From: Hyphococcus sp.
Lineage (GTDB): Bacteria > Pseudomonadota > Alphaproteobacteria > Caulobacterales > Parvularculaceae
DNA: 30,452 bases
Reading direction: 5' to 3'
Assembly: GCA_021604585.1 (NCBI GenBank)
Contig: BQJG01000045.1
Coordinates: 1-30,452, forward strand
The notes under the pieces are model-generated. The model was not told the origin of the DNA. It saw only the letters and a list, made by a program, of their open reading frames with translations, and searched no databases. A program made the position numbers and the translations under genes. Positions within the stretch are counted from its first letter, which is position 1. Each line of letters opens with the position of its first letter. Shown here piece by piece: positions 8,608-16,937 of this stretch.

Positions 8608-9366
8608 TTAGCGACGCTTTGTTTCTTCGGCGAGAATTATGCGCAATGAATCCAGGCGACGATCTATCCCCTCATAATTGTATCGAACCGTAGCTGAAAG
8701 CCGCCCCAAATTATCTACGTAGTCATTCAGGAACGCTTGGCTCGCCTTCAAGTCTCGAAGGTCGCAGTAAACAGTGTTTCTCAGTCCGTCCACAGAGAGC
8801 ATAGTGGTTGGTGACACTTTGTCTTCCATTGGAACGAAATCAATTTTGAGCAGATCTGGATAAAGATGCGCCAGCCTGAAGAGGTCCGTGGCCCCTTCCC
8901 GATGCCATTCTCGAGCGCTTTCGCGATAGAGTAGAAACTCACGCAGATGCTTCTTAAGAGCCGTATTTTTCATGATATCAAGGCTGCCCGATGCAACCAT
9001 TTCATCAAGCGCTGGAACATCGTCCGCCGGTCTTGGCAAAATATGCGACCTTGAAATCATTCTGCATTCGTATTCGGTTATGGTGCGTGAGGGCGCTTTC
9101 GAAAACAGAACGGGCCTAAGATCGGTGAGAGTATCAATTCGTTCGAAAATCTCTTTTCTTTCTTCGCTCCGTATGTCGTTTAGCTCCGAGATTTCATCAT
9201 AAAGACGCCCTAGAAGAATGCGTTCACGGTCTCTCGTTTGTCGCGCATCATTCCAATTTGAAACTTGAAGACCGATAAATACGCCGACACCAACGATGAC
9301 AAAGTCGAGCCCAACCGCTGTCCAATTCTGGGTCCTCAAGTGTTCGATAACTCGGCGAAGCAGCAC
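8608..9366 (-). CDS. DUF6090-like membrane protein, function unknown
   Basis: A 252-residue protein starting with GTG; AGGAGG lies four bases upstream. The N-terminus reads MLLRRVIEHLRTQNWTAVGL and is followed by a single membrane helix at about residues 20-38, then an NWND motif and a long charged, mostly helical domain. This N-terminal pattern (RRVIEHxRTQNWTAVGxDFxIV) is what I associate with the DUF6090 family, common in alpha- and gammaproteobacteria; the assignment rests on recall. There is no enzyme motif. It is the first cargo gene of the element, reading toward the left tRNA. Its role is unknown. Confidence 0.75.
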   Translation of the reverse strand: MLLRRVIEHLRTQNWTAVGLDFVIVGVGVFIGLQVSNWNDARQTRDRERILLGRLYDEISELNDIRSEERKEIFERIDTLTDLRPVLFSKAPSRTITEYECRMISRSHILPRPADDVPALDEMVASGSLDIMKNTALKKHLREFLLYRESAREWHREGATDLFRLAHLYPDLLKIDFVPMEDKVSPTTMLSVDGLRNTVYCDLRDLKASQAFLNDYVDNLGRLSATVRYNYEGIDRRLDSLRIILAEETKRR

Positions 9367-9524
9367 AGATCCTCCTAAGCATTATTTATCGGGAGTCTTA
9401 TGAATGTACGAATAACTTTTACGGAAGTGACAGCCACTATTCAACAAAGCAAAACCCGATGACCCACGAGGGCAACGGGCGAAAATCGAATTGAGCCTGA
9501 ATACTATCTGTTGCAGGGAGTCAT

Positions 9525-9731
9525 CTAGTATCCGCGAGCTGAGGTTGTGCACGATTCTAATCGCAATCGGTCACCGGAGTTCTCGAATGTATTTTGGCAC
9601 CGTTTGATTTCCGACGCCTCAATCATGACAGCAGCACTGTCGAAAAGCGCGCTTCCAAAGTCCATTGTACTGCAAGAGGACGTTGGGACGACCAATCCAA
9701 GACAAAAAATTAGTCTGTGGGGAGCCTTCAT
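9525..9731 (-). CDS. Small putative lipoprotein
   Basis: A 68-residue reading frame with AAAGGA seven bases before its ATG. The N-terminus is a short hydrophobic signal (about residues 7-16) ending in PTSSCSTM, a weak lipobox with Cys20. Two further cysteines lie in the C-terminal part (RCQNTF and ESCTTS). I recognise no family. It lies alone between the DUF6090-like gene and a 413-base gap. A longer frame on the other strand (9547-9807) overlaps it but has no ribosome site or signal, so this strand is preferred. Confidence 0.5.
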   Translation of the reverse strand: MKAPHRLIFCLGLVVPTSSCSTMDFGSALFDSAAVMIEASEIKRCQNTFENSGDRLRLESCTTSARGY

Positions 9732-10144
9732 TGTTGCATCCTTTCATATCGATTTGGCCCGTGCCGAACCTTCCAATGGCCCGGTGTCGAATATCCCCCA
9801 GCTTTGACGCTTACTTGCTGAGCAAAGAGAACAGAGTTCTTTTCTCAGCGCCACACACAGGACTCGATCGCGGGGGACGTTGATGCATCCTTGCGCTGAT
9901 GTCTCGTCGGCTCCGCTGCCTTAGACGATATCACGATATTTTTGAAACTACGACCAGAAGGTAGGCTCTGCCAACAGATTGATTTATTGAATAGATTTCT
10001 GCCTGTTGTTCTGACTTCGATATTCTCTCACCGTCTTATTTAGCTTGACGGGTTTCTCTTTTTGCTATCGAGTGTTGATCTGAGGGTGGGGGCCATCACT
10101 TCGGTTTTGTTGAATTTTGTTAGCGCACTTAACGCGGGGATTGC
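9732..10144. other. Non-coding gap before the large cargo gene
   Basis: About 410 bases with many stop codons on both strands. A possible promoter start for the next gene is TTGACG at 10045-10050, but no good -10 box stands at the right distance. Nothing else was recognised. Confidence 0.4.
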
Positions 10145-12529
10145 GTGGGGCAGGGGAGCAGATTTTGGTTTAAGAACACCGCAGCAAGCCGAAAATCGGT
10201 TGGCGCGAAGTCCGATGACCATCCTGAACGAGATTTACGTTTGCGCGATGAAGCGTCCGCGGACCCAGCTTTTGAGTCGGCGGAAACCTATTCGGGCGCA
10301 AACGGCTCTGATCAGGATTTTGCAGGAAAGGGTAGCGACGAGGTTAGCCGAAGCTTCGACGGAAGCAGAGGTGACAGTGATAAGAAGCCATCAAAGCCCC
10401 CCCCGCCTCGATTTTCATGGATATGTGCGTTCTTTACAATATTCTTTTTCATTTTGGCTGGGCTCGCCTTTTTCCAATTTTTCGTCATCAAGACTTTATC
10501 TGGAGACGTTTATGACTTCTACAGAACAAGTGTGTGTCAATACGTACTCAAGAATGATTGTGAGATACCAACGCCGACTCAAGGAAGCGACGATGGTCAC
10601 GCGGCGCTAATCGGTGATCCAGTCCTTGCGGACGAACACGTTTTATCTGCGTGGACGACCCAAAACCCTCCGGCATTTGTTCTTCAGAACAAGATCGAAG
10701 CCCTAGATATTAATTATTCTGTTTTGAGCATTCCCAATTTAAACACGGGAAACACGCTCCTGGGATTGTATGAACGAAACCAAACTCAAAACCCCAATAG
10801 CGTAACCCCCTCCGGTCGAAATATTGAAGCGGGCGTCCATTTCCTCCTTGCGGGTGCAAATGGAGATTTCGACGCTCGCGAACTTTACGTCAAGCTGAAT
10901 CTTTCGTTGGCCCAAGCCGACAGAGCAAAGCGCGCTTTTTCGGAGCTTCATGTATTAAATGGAGCTGAGGGCTATTTCAGACTGGGTCAAATTTACCTGC
11001 ATAATCCCGCACAAGAGTTTTGGAATGAAGGGTATCCATTTAGCAGCCTGCCGAAATTTGCTCCTGATACGTTAGATAGCCATGCCTTCAATAATGATTT
11101 TCTGACGTCATCGCCGCAATACGACAAAGCATACATGGCAATGCACAAATCCGTGTTGTGCAATTACACCTATGCGCTGCAATGGCGCGGATATATATCT
11201 CGACAAGGAAACTTTTCACGGTCGCGTGAGGAAGCGCTGCAACGTGATGCGCAAGCCGAATTGATGTTTGCATCTAATAATACGAAGGGCGGAATATCAG
11301 ATCATTGCGAAGGAAAAACCTTTAAGCAGAGAATTAATCAACTGACCGATCCGCGTGTGATCTGGCGCTTCGTTAGCGATCGTCAGGCTTGGCCTTCAAT
11401 GCAAGAACTCGTGGATAACATCCAACTTGACGAGCCTCGTTTTCAGCAATGGATTGGGCGGTTAATAAACGAATCTTATGAACTTTACGGCTTTGATGAG
11501 CAGTATCCTCAGGCACCCTATAATCAAGCGTACCCACCGCGAGATGCTACCGCTGGGTCGAAGTATTACCGTGAAAGCCCAGGAGCCGAGAGTGGGAATG
11601 CAGATTTTGAGGATACTGACGAAAGAGATCGACGAGAAAGGCTTGAATGCGCTGATAGGTCTCGTGCCGCTCTGAAAACCGCCGAAGGACTTCTCGCAAT
11701 CGGCAATGTGAGGGAAGCGAAGCGGTTATTCGAACAGGCGTTGAGCGAAGGAAGAAAGTGCGGAGCTGTGTCTGCCGAAGAAGCACAAAAGCGACTTCAG
11801 GCGCTCAACTTGACCTGCGAATATAGCGACGAAAGCCTTGCACGAATTTCTCGCGGCGTGGAGAGTTTGAAACAAGATCCTCTGGACGAGCCTTGGACCG
11901 AGGACGCACTCGGTGACGTCATCAAACTGCGCGCACGCCAGCAAGCGCTAAAAGCTCACGGTTATTATGACGGTCGAATTGATGGCCGGTATGGCCCTAA
12001 CACCAGCAACGCTGTGCGCCATTTCCAACGCGAATTCGGGTTCGAGGAAACTGGCGATCTTACTTCAATTGAGACTGTCTATTTGATTTGCAGTGCTGCG
12101 CAGACACGACGTGATCCGCCTTCAATGAATACGCTTGGCGTTATGTATTTGGTGGGACTTGGGACTGTGCAAGATACTGATGCGGGCTTGCGCTGGCTGA
12201 AGAACGCCGCGGGCGACAATGCTAGCGGAGGATACAATGTCAGTCGCCCGGACAGCAATGCGATGTTTAATTTGGCGACAGCTTATGGTCTTGGCACCGT
12301 GACGAGCAGCTATCGTCTTTGTGGCATTCCCGAGAGTTTCGGTATTGCTGACTCTTATTTGGAGCGATCAGCAGCGGTCGGCCACCCAATGGCGACAAGG
12401 TTAGTTGCGAAGTATGGCGCACTCTCTCCATCAGAGCGCTGGCACAAGATTCGGAACGAGTTTATGAGTGACGGTTTTTACAAAGACGAACTTACGTCTA
12501 TGTCGGAGGCTTGCACTCCGAATCCCTAA
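10145..12529 (+). CDS. Large membrane-anchored protein with peptidoglycan-binding and Sel1-like repeats
   Basis: The frame opens after a stop at 10130 and the only reasonable start is GTG at 10145, with GGGGA four bases upstream, giving 794 residues. Order: a hydrophilic, acidic, probably cytoplasmic tail to about residue 90 with a PPPP run at its end; one strong membrane helix at about 91-115; a large soluble part with no family I recognise; a peptidoglycan-binding type 1 fold at about 594-650 (ARQQALKAHGYYDG, then RYGPNTSNAVRHFQREFG); and Sel1-like repeats from about 658 to 760 (NTLGVMYLVGLG, AMFNLATAYGLG, SYLERSAAVGHPMA). This implies an inner membrane protein facing the periplasm. No catalytic motif was found. 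It is the largest cargo gene of the element. Confidence 0.85.
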   Translation: MGQGSRFWFKNTAASRKSVGAKSDDHPERDLRLRDEASADPAFESAETYSGANGSDQDFAGKGSDEVSRSFDGSRGDSDKKPSKPPPPRFSWICAFFTIFFFILAGLAFFQFFVIKTLSGDVYDFYRTSVCQYVLKNDCEIPTPTQGSDDGHAALIGDPVLADEHVLSAWTTQNPPAFVLQNKIEALDINYSVLSIPNLNTGNTLLGLYERNQTQNPNSVTPSGRNIEAGVHFLLAGANGDFDARELYVKLNLSLAQADRAKRAFSELHVLNGAEGYFRLGQIYLHNPAQEFWNEGYPFSSLPKFAPDTLDSHAFNNDFLTSSPQYDKAYMAMHKSVLCNYTYALQWRGYISRQGNFSRSREEALQRDAQAELMFASNNTKGGISDHCEGKTFKQRINQLTDPRVIWRFVSDRQAWPSMQELVDNIQLDEPRFQQWIGRLINESYELYGFDEQYPQAPYNQAYPPRDATAGSKYYRESPGAESGNADFEDTDERDRRERLECADRSRAALKTAEGLLAIGNVREAKRLFEQALSEGRKCGAVSAEEAQKRLQALNLTCEYSDESLARISRGVESLKQDPLDEPWTEDALGDVIKLRARQQALKAHGYYDGRIDGRYGPNTSNAVRHFQREFGFEETGDLTSIETVYLICSAAQTRRDPPSMNTLGVMYLVGLGTVQDTDAGLRWLKNAAGDNASGGYNVSRPDSNAMFNLATAYGLGTVTSSYRLCGIPESFGIADSYLERSAAVGHPMATRLVAKYGALSPSERWHKIRNEFMSDGFYKDELTSMSEACTPNP

Positions 12530-12649
12530 CGGGCTTGTCATTGCTGAGTTCATAGTTGCGTTAGCTGATTGTTATTTTGGGCTTAACGGCCATTCGAGAA
12601 ATTGTTGGGTGCTGCGCACTGTCGACGATTGTCAATTGGGAGAAAAGTT

Positions 12650-13147
12650 ATGAACAAGCTGCTGGGAGCGTTCGCATTAGTTCCTTTTCTATCTGCGTGT
12701 GTCAGCTATAGTGGAGGGAATGCTATGGTTGAGACCTCGGCAATCTGCGATACTTCGGGGCTTGAAACGCAATACAAGAATATGAAAGTTCAATCCAACC
12801 GGTCGCGTGGTGTATTGACCGAACGTGATCGCGACGACGTCGAAGTTGAAACACAAAGCATCCAGCGACGATTGAACGACTATGACGCCGAAATCGACGC
12901 TCAATACCGATCCGTTACAAATAGCTGCAAAGCGTACTCTCGTTGCATGGAAATGAACGAATACAAAGAGGCTCGTTGCCGTTCGAGTCTTGCCCGCTGG
13001 GAATCGTCTGAGCGGGAATTCACCAATCTGTCTCGGGACCTCCGTGAAATTGAAGCACAAATTGAAAACCTACGCACAGTTTCCAGAAGGTCTGGAAGGC
13101 ATCGCCCGCGGGTGAATTCTTGTGAAAATGGAGAGCTTTGCTACTAA
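12650..13147 (+). CDS. Lipoprotein with coiled-coil centre, function unknown
   Basis: The ATG at 12650 is chosen because the signal peptide starts there and GGGAG lies a few bases upstream; an in-frame ATG 16 codons earlier would spoil the signal. The 165-residue protein has a lipoprotein signal ending at Cys17 (LSACVS), then a highly charged, Gln/Arg/Glu-rich helical part (about 40-145) likely to form a coiled coil, and a Cys-containing tail. Several cysteines (CDTSG, NSCKAYSRCMEM, EARCRSS) could form disulfides. It follows the 794-residue gene by 120 bases on the same strand, so the two may be functionally linked. No family recognised. Confidence 0.8.
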   Translation: MNKLLGAFALVPFLSACVSYSGGNAMVETSAICDTSGLETQYKNMKVQSNRSRGVLTERDRDDVEVETQSIQRRLNDYDAEIDAQYRSVTNSCKAYSRCMEMNEYKEARCRSSLARWESSEREFTNLSRDLREIEAQIENLRTVSRRSGRHRPRVNSCENGELCY

Positions 13148-13666
13148 GCTATCGGTGCGCTTGGTCGCGGGTCCTCTCTTGAGAGCTTTGGGGGAGACAT
13201 CTGGTTAGACGTTTAAAAATCGCCGGGGGCTTACCTTTGGCTTACCCTACGAATTTGGCTCCTCCATTGACATCGATCGTCCTTGAATGATTTTGCCTAA
13301 CTGAAAATGTTACCTGCATAGGGCTCAGGTATCCTGAGTTCATGACGAAAATCCTATTGCCCAAGCACATCCAAGGGCTAACGATCCGTGAAATTTTCGA
13401 CTCTACTGGGCGGCGATTTTGACACATCCGTGCTTTCAGTTACGGCGTTGTTTTTGTTGTATTTTTTGAATGTGAAACCGCTTGCTTTTCAGGGCTAGTT
13501 CCGATAGTTATGCTCATATAGAGCACAAATGCCCATGGTCCCGGTTTCGGGAGGCCCGATCAGATTCTCGGGTTAGAGGGTTTCAACACAACTAGCCCAG
13601 TGTTCTGGGCACCTTAGGTTTAAGACGACATTTTATAGGTAAGCCGAGGGCTAGTGTACTTAAAAG
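13148..13666. other. Structured non-coding region upstream of the helicase gene (possible origin or control region)
   Basis: This 519-base gap has no convincing gene. It contains direct repeats GGCTTACC at 13228-13235 and 13239-13246 (11-base spacing), the inverse GGTAAGCC at 13638-13645 shortly before the helicase start, and three consecutive hairpins between 13539 and 13610. Such an arrangement next to a replication-type helicase could be an origin or an operator region; this is inference. Confidence 0.45.
13539..13610. repeat. Three consecutive hairpins
   Basis: Stem 1 is TCCCG-GTTT-CGGGA (13539-13552); stem 2 is CCCGA and TCGGG around an eight-base loop (about 13555-13572); stem 3 is GCCCAG-TGTT-CTGGGC (13595-13610). 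None is followed by a T tract, so they are not ordinary terminators. They stand 57 to 128 bases upstream of the helicase start codon. Confidence 0.5.
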
Positions 13667-15175
13667 ATGGATATAATGTTAGACGACAAAACCAAAATCT
13701 CGACAACGACTAAGATATTGAAATTGCTAGAGGAAAAGAGCGTGGATTTTTTCCACAGCCCACAACGAACGCTTTATGCGAAGGTGCCGTTGAAAGGCGT
13801 GAAGTGGGTTCTTGAGATCGGATCAGAGGGCTTCGCGGACTACCTTCAAAGACTGGCTTACAAGGAACTCGAGAAATCCCTCAGGCCAACTCAGGTGGAG
13901 GAGATCACTGCAGTCTGCCGGAGCAAAGCGCTCTATGATGGTGAGGAACGGCGGGTTTTCATTCGCACAGCCCCGTACAAAGCCGGATCACCATTCGAAG
14001 GCATCGAAATCGATCTGGGCGATGACACGGGCCAGTGTGTCCGCATCACCAAAGGCGAAATAAGGTTGACCGAGCCGAGCGTTGAATTTTTCAGGCCAGA
14101 CAACTTTCAGCCTCTTCCCAGACCTAGCGAGGAAGGGTCACTTCGCCAGCTATTTGATTTCGTGAACGTGACCAATCCTGAGCAACAGATCGCCGTAATG
14201 GCCTTTATGGTTGCGGCTGCATTTCCAGAAGCTGACGACTACCCGCTGCTTTTCCTGACTGGCGAACAGGGGGCGGGTAAAAGCTTTGCCACCGAGTTGA
14301 TCGCCTCGATTATAGACCCAAGAACTAGCACCAGGAAGGCGATGCCGAGGTCCGAGCAGGATATTGCGATCATAGCCGCGAGGTCTCATCTGATGGCCTT
14401 CGACAATCTCTCCTACCTTAAGACGGATGTCGCCGATATTCTGTGCCGCATATCCACTGGAGGTTCGTTTGAGACTCGAAAGCTTTACTCAAACACCGGC
14501 GTTACCGAAATCAACATCAAAAAGCCGGTGATTTTGAACAGCATCGTCGATTTGATGTCTCGGCCCGACGTCGTTCAACGGACCTTTATCGTCGAGCTGG
14601 AATCGATTGCTGCCGACACTAGAAAGGTAGCCTCCGAACTTCGAGCGGAGTTTGAACGCGACCGCCCTGAAATCTTCGGCGGTCTCTGCAGGGCGCTCCA
14701 GAAGGCGCTGGGTCGGTACTCATCGGTGAAGATTGAGAAAACGCTCCGGCTTGCAGGTGCGGCGAAACTGGCTGCTGCTGCATCGCCAGCTTTTGATAGT
14801 GACGCTGATGCCACGGTAAAGGCGTTGATCGATATTCAGGGTCGCCAGAAACAAACGCTAATTGCGGTGAATCCGGTCTGTCAGGCCATCGCGCACCTCA
14901 TGGACGACCATCAGGTAACCAAGGTGATGACGCCAACGGATCTGTACAATGCGTTGACCTCGTCATTTAACCAAGAGGCAAACCCGAAACCAAATGATTG
15001 GCCTCGGACTGTCAGTGCTTTCGGCAAAGAGTTGCAGCGCCAAACTGACAACCTTCGGTCAATCGATATCGAAGTCGGCTTCAAACGATCTGGAACGGCG
15101 CGAATGATTACGCTCACACGCAAGAGTCCGCCGGAGATTACGGAAATCACAGCAAGGGTTTCAGCCGCCGCGTGA
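13667..15175 (+). CDS. Phage/plasmid-type helicase ATPase (superfamily 3/D5-like), no primase domain seen
   Basis: A 502-residue ATPase of the kind found in integrative elements and phages. Walker A is GEQGAGKS at about 199-206, Walker B the AFDN of HLMAFDNLSYL near 241-251, a TGGSFETRKLY block near 265, and the sensor Asn in KPVILNSIVDLMSRPDVVQR near 285-304, in the order typical of this family. The first 150 residues show no primase or TOPRIM motifs I recognise, and no separate primase gene is nearby, so priming may use the host enzyme. The ATG has no strong ribosome site; a second ATG stands three codons later. Its stop codon lies in a tandem repeat, and a strong terminator follows at 15219. 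Likely role: replication of the excised element. Confidence 0.85.
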   Translation: MDIMLDDKTKISTTTKILKLLEEKSVDFFHSPQRTLYAKVPLKGVKWVLEIGSEGFADYLQRLAYKELEKSLRPTQVEEITAVCRSKALYDGEERRVFIRTAPYKAGSPFEGIEIDLGDDTGQCVRITKGEIRLTEPSVEFFRPDNFQPLPRPSEEGSLRQLFDFVNVTNPEQQIAVMAFMVAAAFPEADDYPLLFLTGEQGAGKSFATELIASIIDPRTSTRKAMPRSEQDIAIIAARSHLMAFDNLSYLKTDVADILCRISTGGSFETRKLYSNTGVTEINIKKPVILNSIVDLMSRPDVVQRTFIVELESIAADTRKVASELRAEFERDRPEIFGGLCRALQKALGRYSSVKIEKTLRLAGAAKLAAAASPAFDSDADATVKALIDIQGRQKQTLIAVNPVCQAIAHLMDDHQVTKVMTPTDLYNALTSSFNQEANPKPNDWPRTVSAFGKELQRQTDNLRSIDIEVGFKRSGTARMITLTRKSPPEITEITARVSAAA

Positions 15176-15199
15176 CGGCAATGACGGTAGTGACGGCAG
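15173..15199. repeat. Three tandem 9-base repeats TGACGGYAR
   Basis: TGACGGCAA, TGACGGTAG and TGACGGCAG follow each other without gaps; the first TGA is the helicase stop codon. I recall similar TGACGG-type repeats at the ends of helicase/primase genes in other elements, but cannot check this. They may be iterons or a simple short tandem repeat. Confidence 0.7.
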
Positions 15200-15218
15200 T
15201 CGTTGAATAATCACTGAG

Positions 15219-15252
15219 AAAAGGACCAGAGTTTTGGCTTTGGTCCTTTTTT
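15219..15252 (+). terminator. Intrinsic terminator after the helicase gene
   Basis: A perfect ten-base stem, AAAAGGACCA and TGGTCCTTTT, closes a 12-base loop and runs into further T residues. It ends the plus-strand transcript 44 bases after the helicase stop and separates it from the convergent integrase unit. Confidence 0.92.
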
Positions 15253-15315
15253 CTTGTCTGCCTATCAGTGTATCCAATTCATGGATCAAGAAAATGGTAG
15301 CCGGTAAAAATTTTT

Positions 15316-15762
15316 TCAATCACAAGAAAGCAGATTGGATTCAAGAGTAACTGTTTCCTCGCGCGTCATTCCGTCCGGAACTTTTTCGAAAAGTTGCCAT
15401 CTCACCAAATGCTCAAAGCTACTGAAATCAATCACAAGAAAAAGGTTATTGATTTTAAGAATTTCATGAATGACCTTAAATGTGTCTTCTAATGCTTCCT
15501 CATCAGTCCTTTGTTTCAGGTTTACATTTTGAATTGCTTTTATTCCCTCGACTGATAATGCTTTGAACATCACATAGGAACAAACCGGCCTACCTCCCTC
15601 CATTTTCCTTAAGGCGTCCAGATACGCAACAAATGCCGAAGTAAACCCCTTCTTTTGAGAAAATTCCTTCAGTTTTCTCAATGCGATGTTCGCCTCTGAC
15701 GGGTCGATCACAGCTTTTTCTATTGCGCGAACCAAGGAGGACCTTTCTCCAAAACCCAACAT
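15316..15762 (-). CDS. Orphan small protein behind the integrase
   Basis: A 148-residue, probably soluble and mostly helical protein; GAGG lies seven bases before the ATG. It starts 24 bases after the integrase stop on the same strand, so the two are probably one operon. No signal peptide, membrane segment or DNA-binding motif is evident, and I recognise no family. Its position, directly after int, is where excisionases, regulators or anti-host factors are often found, but its sequence does not look like a small basic excisionase. Confidence 0.7.
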   Translation of the reverse strand: MLGFGERSSLVRAIEKAVIDPSEANIALRKLKEFSQKKGFTSAFVAYLDALRKMEGGRPVCSYVMFKALSVEGIKAIQNVNLKQRTDEEALEDTFKVIHEILKINNLFLVIDFSSFEHLVRWQLFEKVPDGMTREETVTLESNLLSCD

Positions 15763-15786
15763 GCAAAGCCTCGCTGAATTTGATTT

Positions 15787-16758
15787 TCAAATCTGATTGA
15801 GATGAGTGTATCTTGCCAACATGCGAAAGTCACGATGACCTGAAATAGCAGCTACGTGCGCTACTCCCAGTCCTTTTTCAAACAACCTCGATACTGCCTC
15901 GTGCCGAAGGTCATGAAAATGTAAATCCACAATGTGGGTCCGATTTTTGACCCGTTCCCAAGCCAACCTGAAGGCATTGGGCGACATTGGAAAAACCCTG
16001 TCATTGCCGTCATTCATGTCATCGAGCAATGTTGCAAGCGTCGCCACGGCTATCGATGATAGTGGAATGGTCCTCGGAACTCCGGTTTTGGTTTTGGGTA
16101 TCCTTAGCTGTTGTGTTGTCAGATTGATGTGTTCGCGTTGAGTGTTCAAGATTTCCCCACGGCGCATTGCCGTTTCAACCGCGAGAATAACCATTGGTTT
16201 GATCAACTTATTTCGGCTGAGTTCTGCCGAGTTTAGTAGGGCTTCATATTCCCCTGATTTCAATCGGCGCTCTCTCGGGGGATTGTTCCTTGGTTTTCTT
16301 ATTCGTTTGTTTGGGTTTTCTGGTATAGGAAGGCCCCACTCCTGAGCGGCTATGTCATATGCGTGTTGTATTACAGACAGTTGTCTGATGACGGTTGATC
16401 CAGTGACCTCAGTCAACCTTTGGTCACGATATGTAGCGAAATCCGATGGTTTGATTGAGGCGAGGCTTCTTTTCGCCAATGGCTCTTTGTTGAATGCATC
16501 AAGAACGATGGCTTCGATTTGTGCTCCCGCTTTATTTTTAGAAACTTCCTTTTTGTAACGCTTTAGAATTTCACCAAGGGTAATCCGTTGGAGAATCCTC
16601 GGATCGTCACGCAGGGCCCCCCGGTCAGCTTCAACCTCCATTTCACGAGCCCACGCTTCAGCTTCAGTTTTACGTTGAAAGCTTTTGGATAAGTGCGGCG
16701 CGTCAATACGTCTGATCTGAACTTGCCAGCGATTGTTTCGTTTTCGAATTGTAGCCAT
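15787..16758 (-). CDS. int: Tyrosine recombinase / integrase of the element
   Basis: A 323-residue phage-type integrase that should integrate and excise the element at tRNA-Val. An N-terminal arm-binding domain (KRNNRWQVQIRR to EAEAWAREMEVE, residues 6-44) is followed by a core-binding domain (about 62-160) and the catalytic domain. Catalytic residues are visible: Arg in ETAMRRGEIL near 200, Lys in PKTKTGVPRTIPLS, H282 and R285 in HDLRH, H308 in SGHRD and the nucleophile Tyr317 in ARYTHL, six residues before the end. The ATG has GAGGAA six bases upstream. Phased TGTGAC repeats lie 19-36 bases upstream, so the enzyme may control its own promoter. All key residues are present, so it is probably active. 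Confidence 0.95.
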   Translation of the reverse strand: MATIRKRNNRWQVQIRRIDAPHLSKSFQRKTEAEAWAREMEVEADRGALRDDPRILQRITLGEILKRYKKEVSKNKAGAQIEAIVLDAFNKEPLAKRSLASIKPSDFATYRDQRLTEVTGSTVIRQLSVIQHAYDIAAQEWGLPIPENPNKRIRKPRNNPPRERRLKSGEYEALLNSAELSRNKLIKPMVILAVETAMRRGEILNTQREHINLTTQQLRIPKTKTGVPRTIPLSSIAVATLATLLDDMNDGNDRVFPMSPNAFRLAWERVKNRTHIVDLHFHDLRHEAVSRLFEKGLGVAHVAAISGHRDFRMLARYTHLNQI

Positions 16759-16776
16759 GAGAATTCCTCATCATCA

Positions 16777-16794
16777 GTGTGACACCAGTGTGAC
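16777..16794. repeat. Right cluster of TGTGAC repeats, probable integrase arm sites and int operator
   Basis: GTGTGACACCAGTGTGAC, identical to 8390-8407, holds two TGTGAC copies 11 bases apart. It stands 19 bases upstream of the integrase start and about 70 bases inside the right attachment repeat, in the same orientation as the left cluster. Confidence 0.7.
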
Positions 16795-16862
16795 CGACTG
16801 AATTTGTGAGGATTGTTCTTGGATCGGATCATTCCTAAGACATTGGTTTCTTAGAAATAATC

Positions 16863-16937
16863 TGGTGGGCGCACGTGGTTTCGAACCACGGACCTCTACC
16901 ATGTCAAGGTAGCGCTCTACCCCTGAGCTATGCGCCC
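16863..16937 (-). tRNA. tRNA-Val (anticodon GAC), right copy
   Basis: Identical over all 75 bases, including CCA, to the left copy and with the same GAC anticodon in loop TTGACAT. Its 5' side faces the chromosome (toward cpdR), so this copy keeps the original host promoter; its 3' side faces the integrase end of the element. An imperfect hairpin (CTAAGA at 16835-16840, TCTTAG at 16849-16854) lies just beyond the 3' end. Confidence 0.96.

Noticed and set aside
9547..9807. An 86-residue plus-strand frame opposite the small lipoprotein
   Set aside because: No ribosome site and no signal; the minus-strand frame has both.
10145..10175. GQGSRFWF at the start of the large cargo protein resembles the C-terminal end of histidine kinases
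   Set aside because: A stop codon lies at 10130-10132 in the same frame and no kinase domain is present; too short to support a remnant.
10062..10610. A 182-residue plus-strand frame overlapping the start of the large cargo gene
   Set aside because: It is in another frame of the 794-residue gene, has no family features and is basic and Ser/Arg-rich, as shadow frames are.
16000..16012. TGACGGCAATGAC inside the integrase gene matches the repeats after the helicase
   Set aside because: It encodes an ordinary Asn-Asp-Gly-Asn-Asp stretch, is a single copy on the other strand, and cannot be separated from chance.
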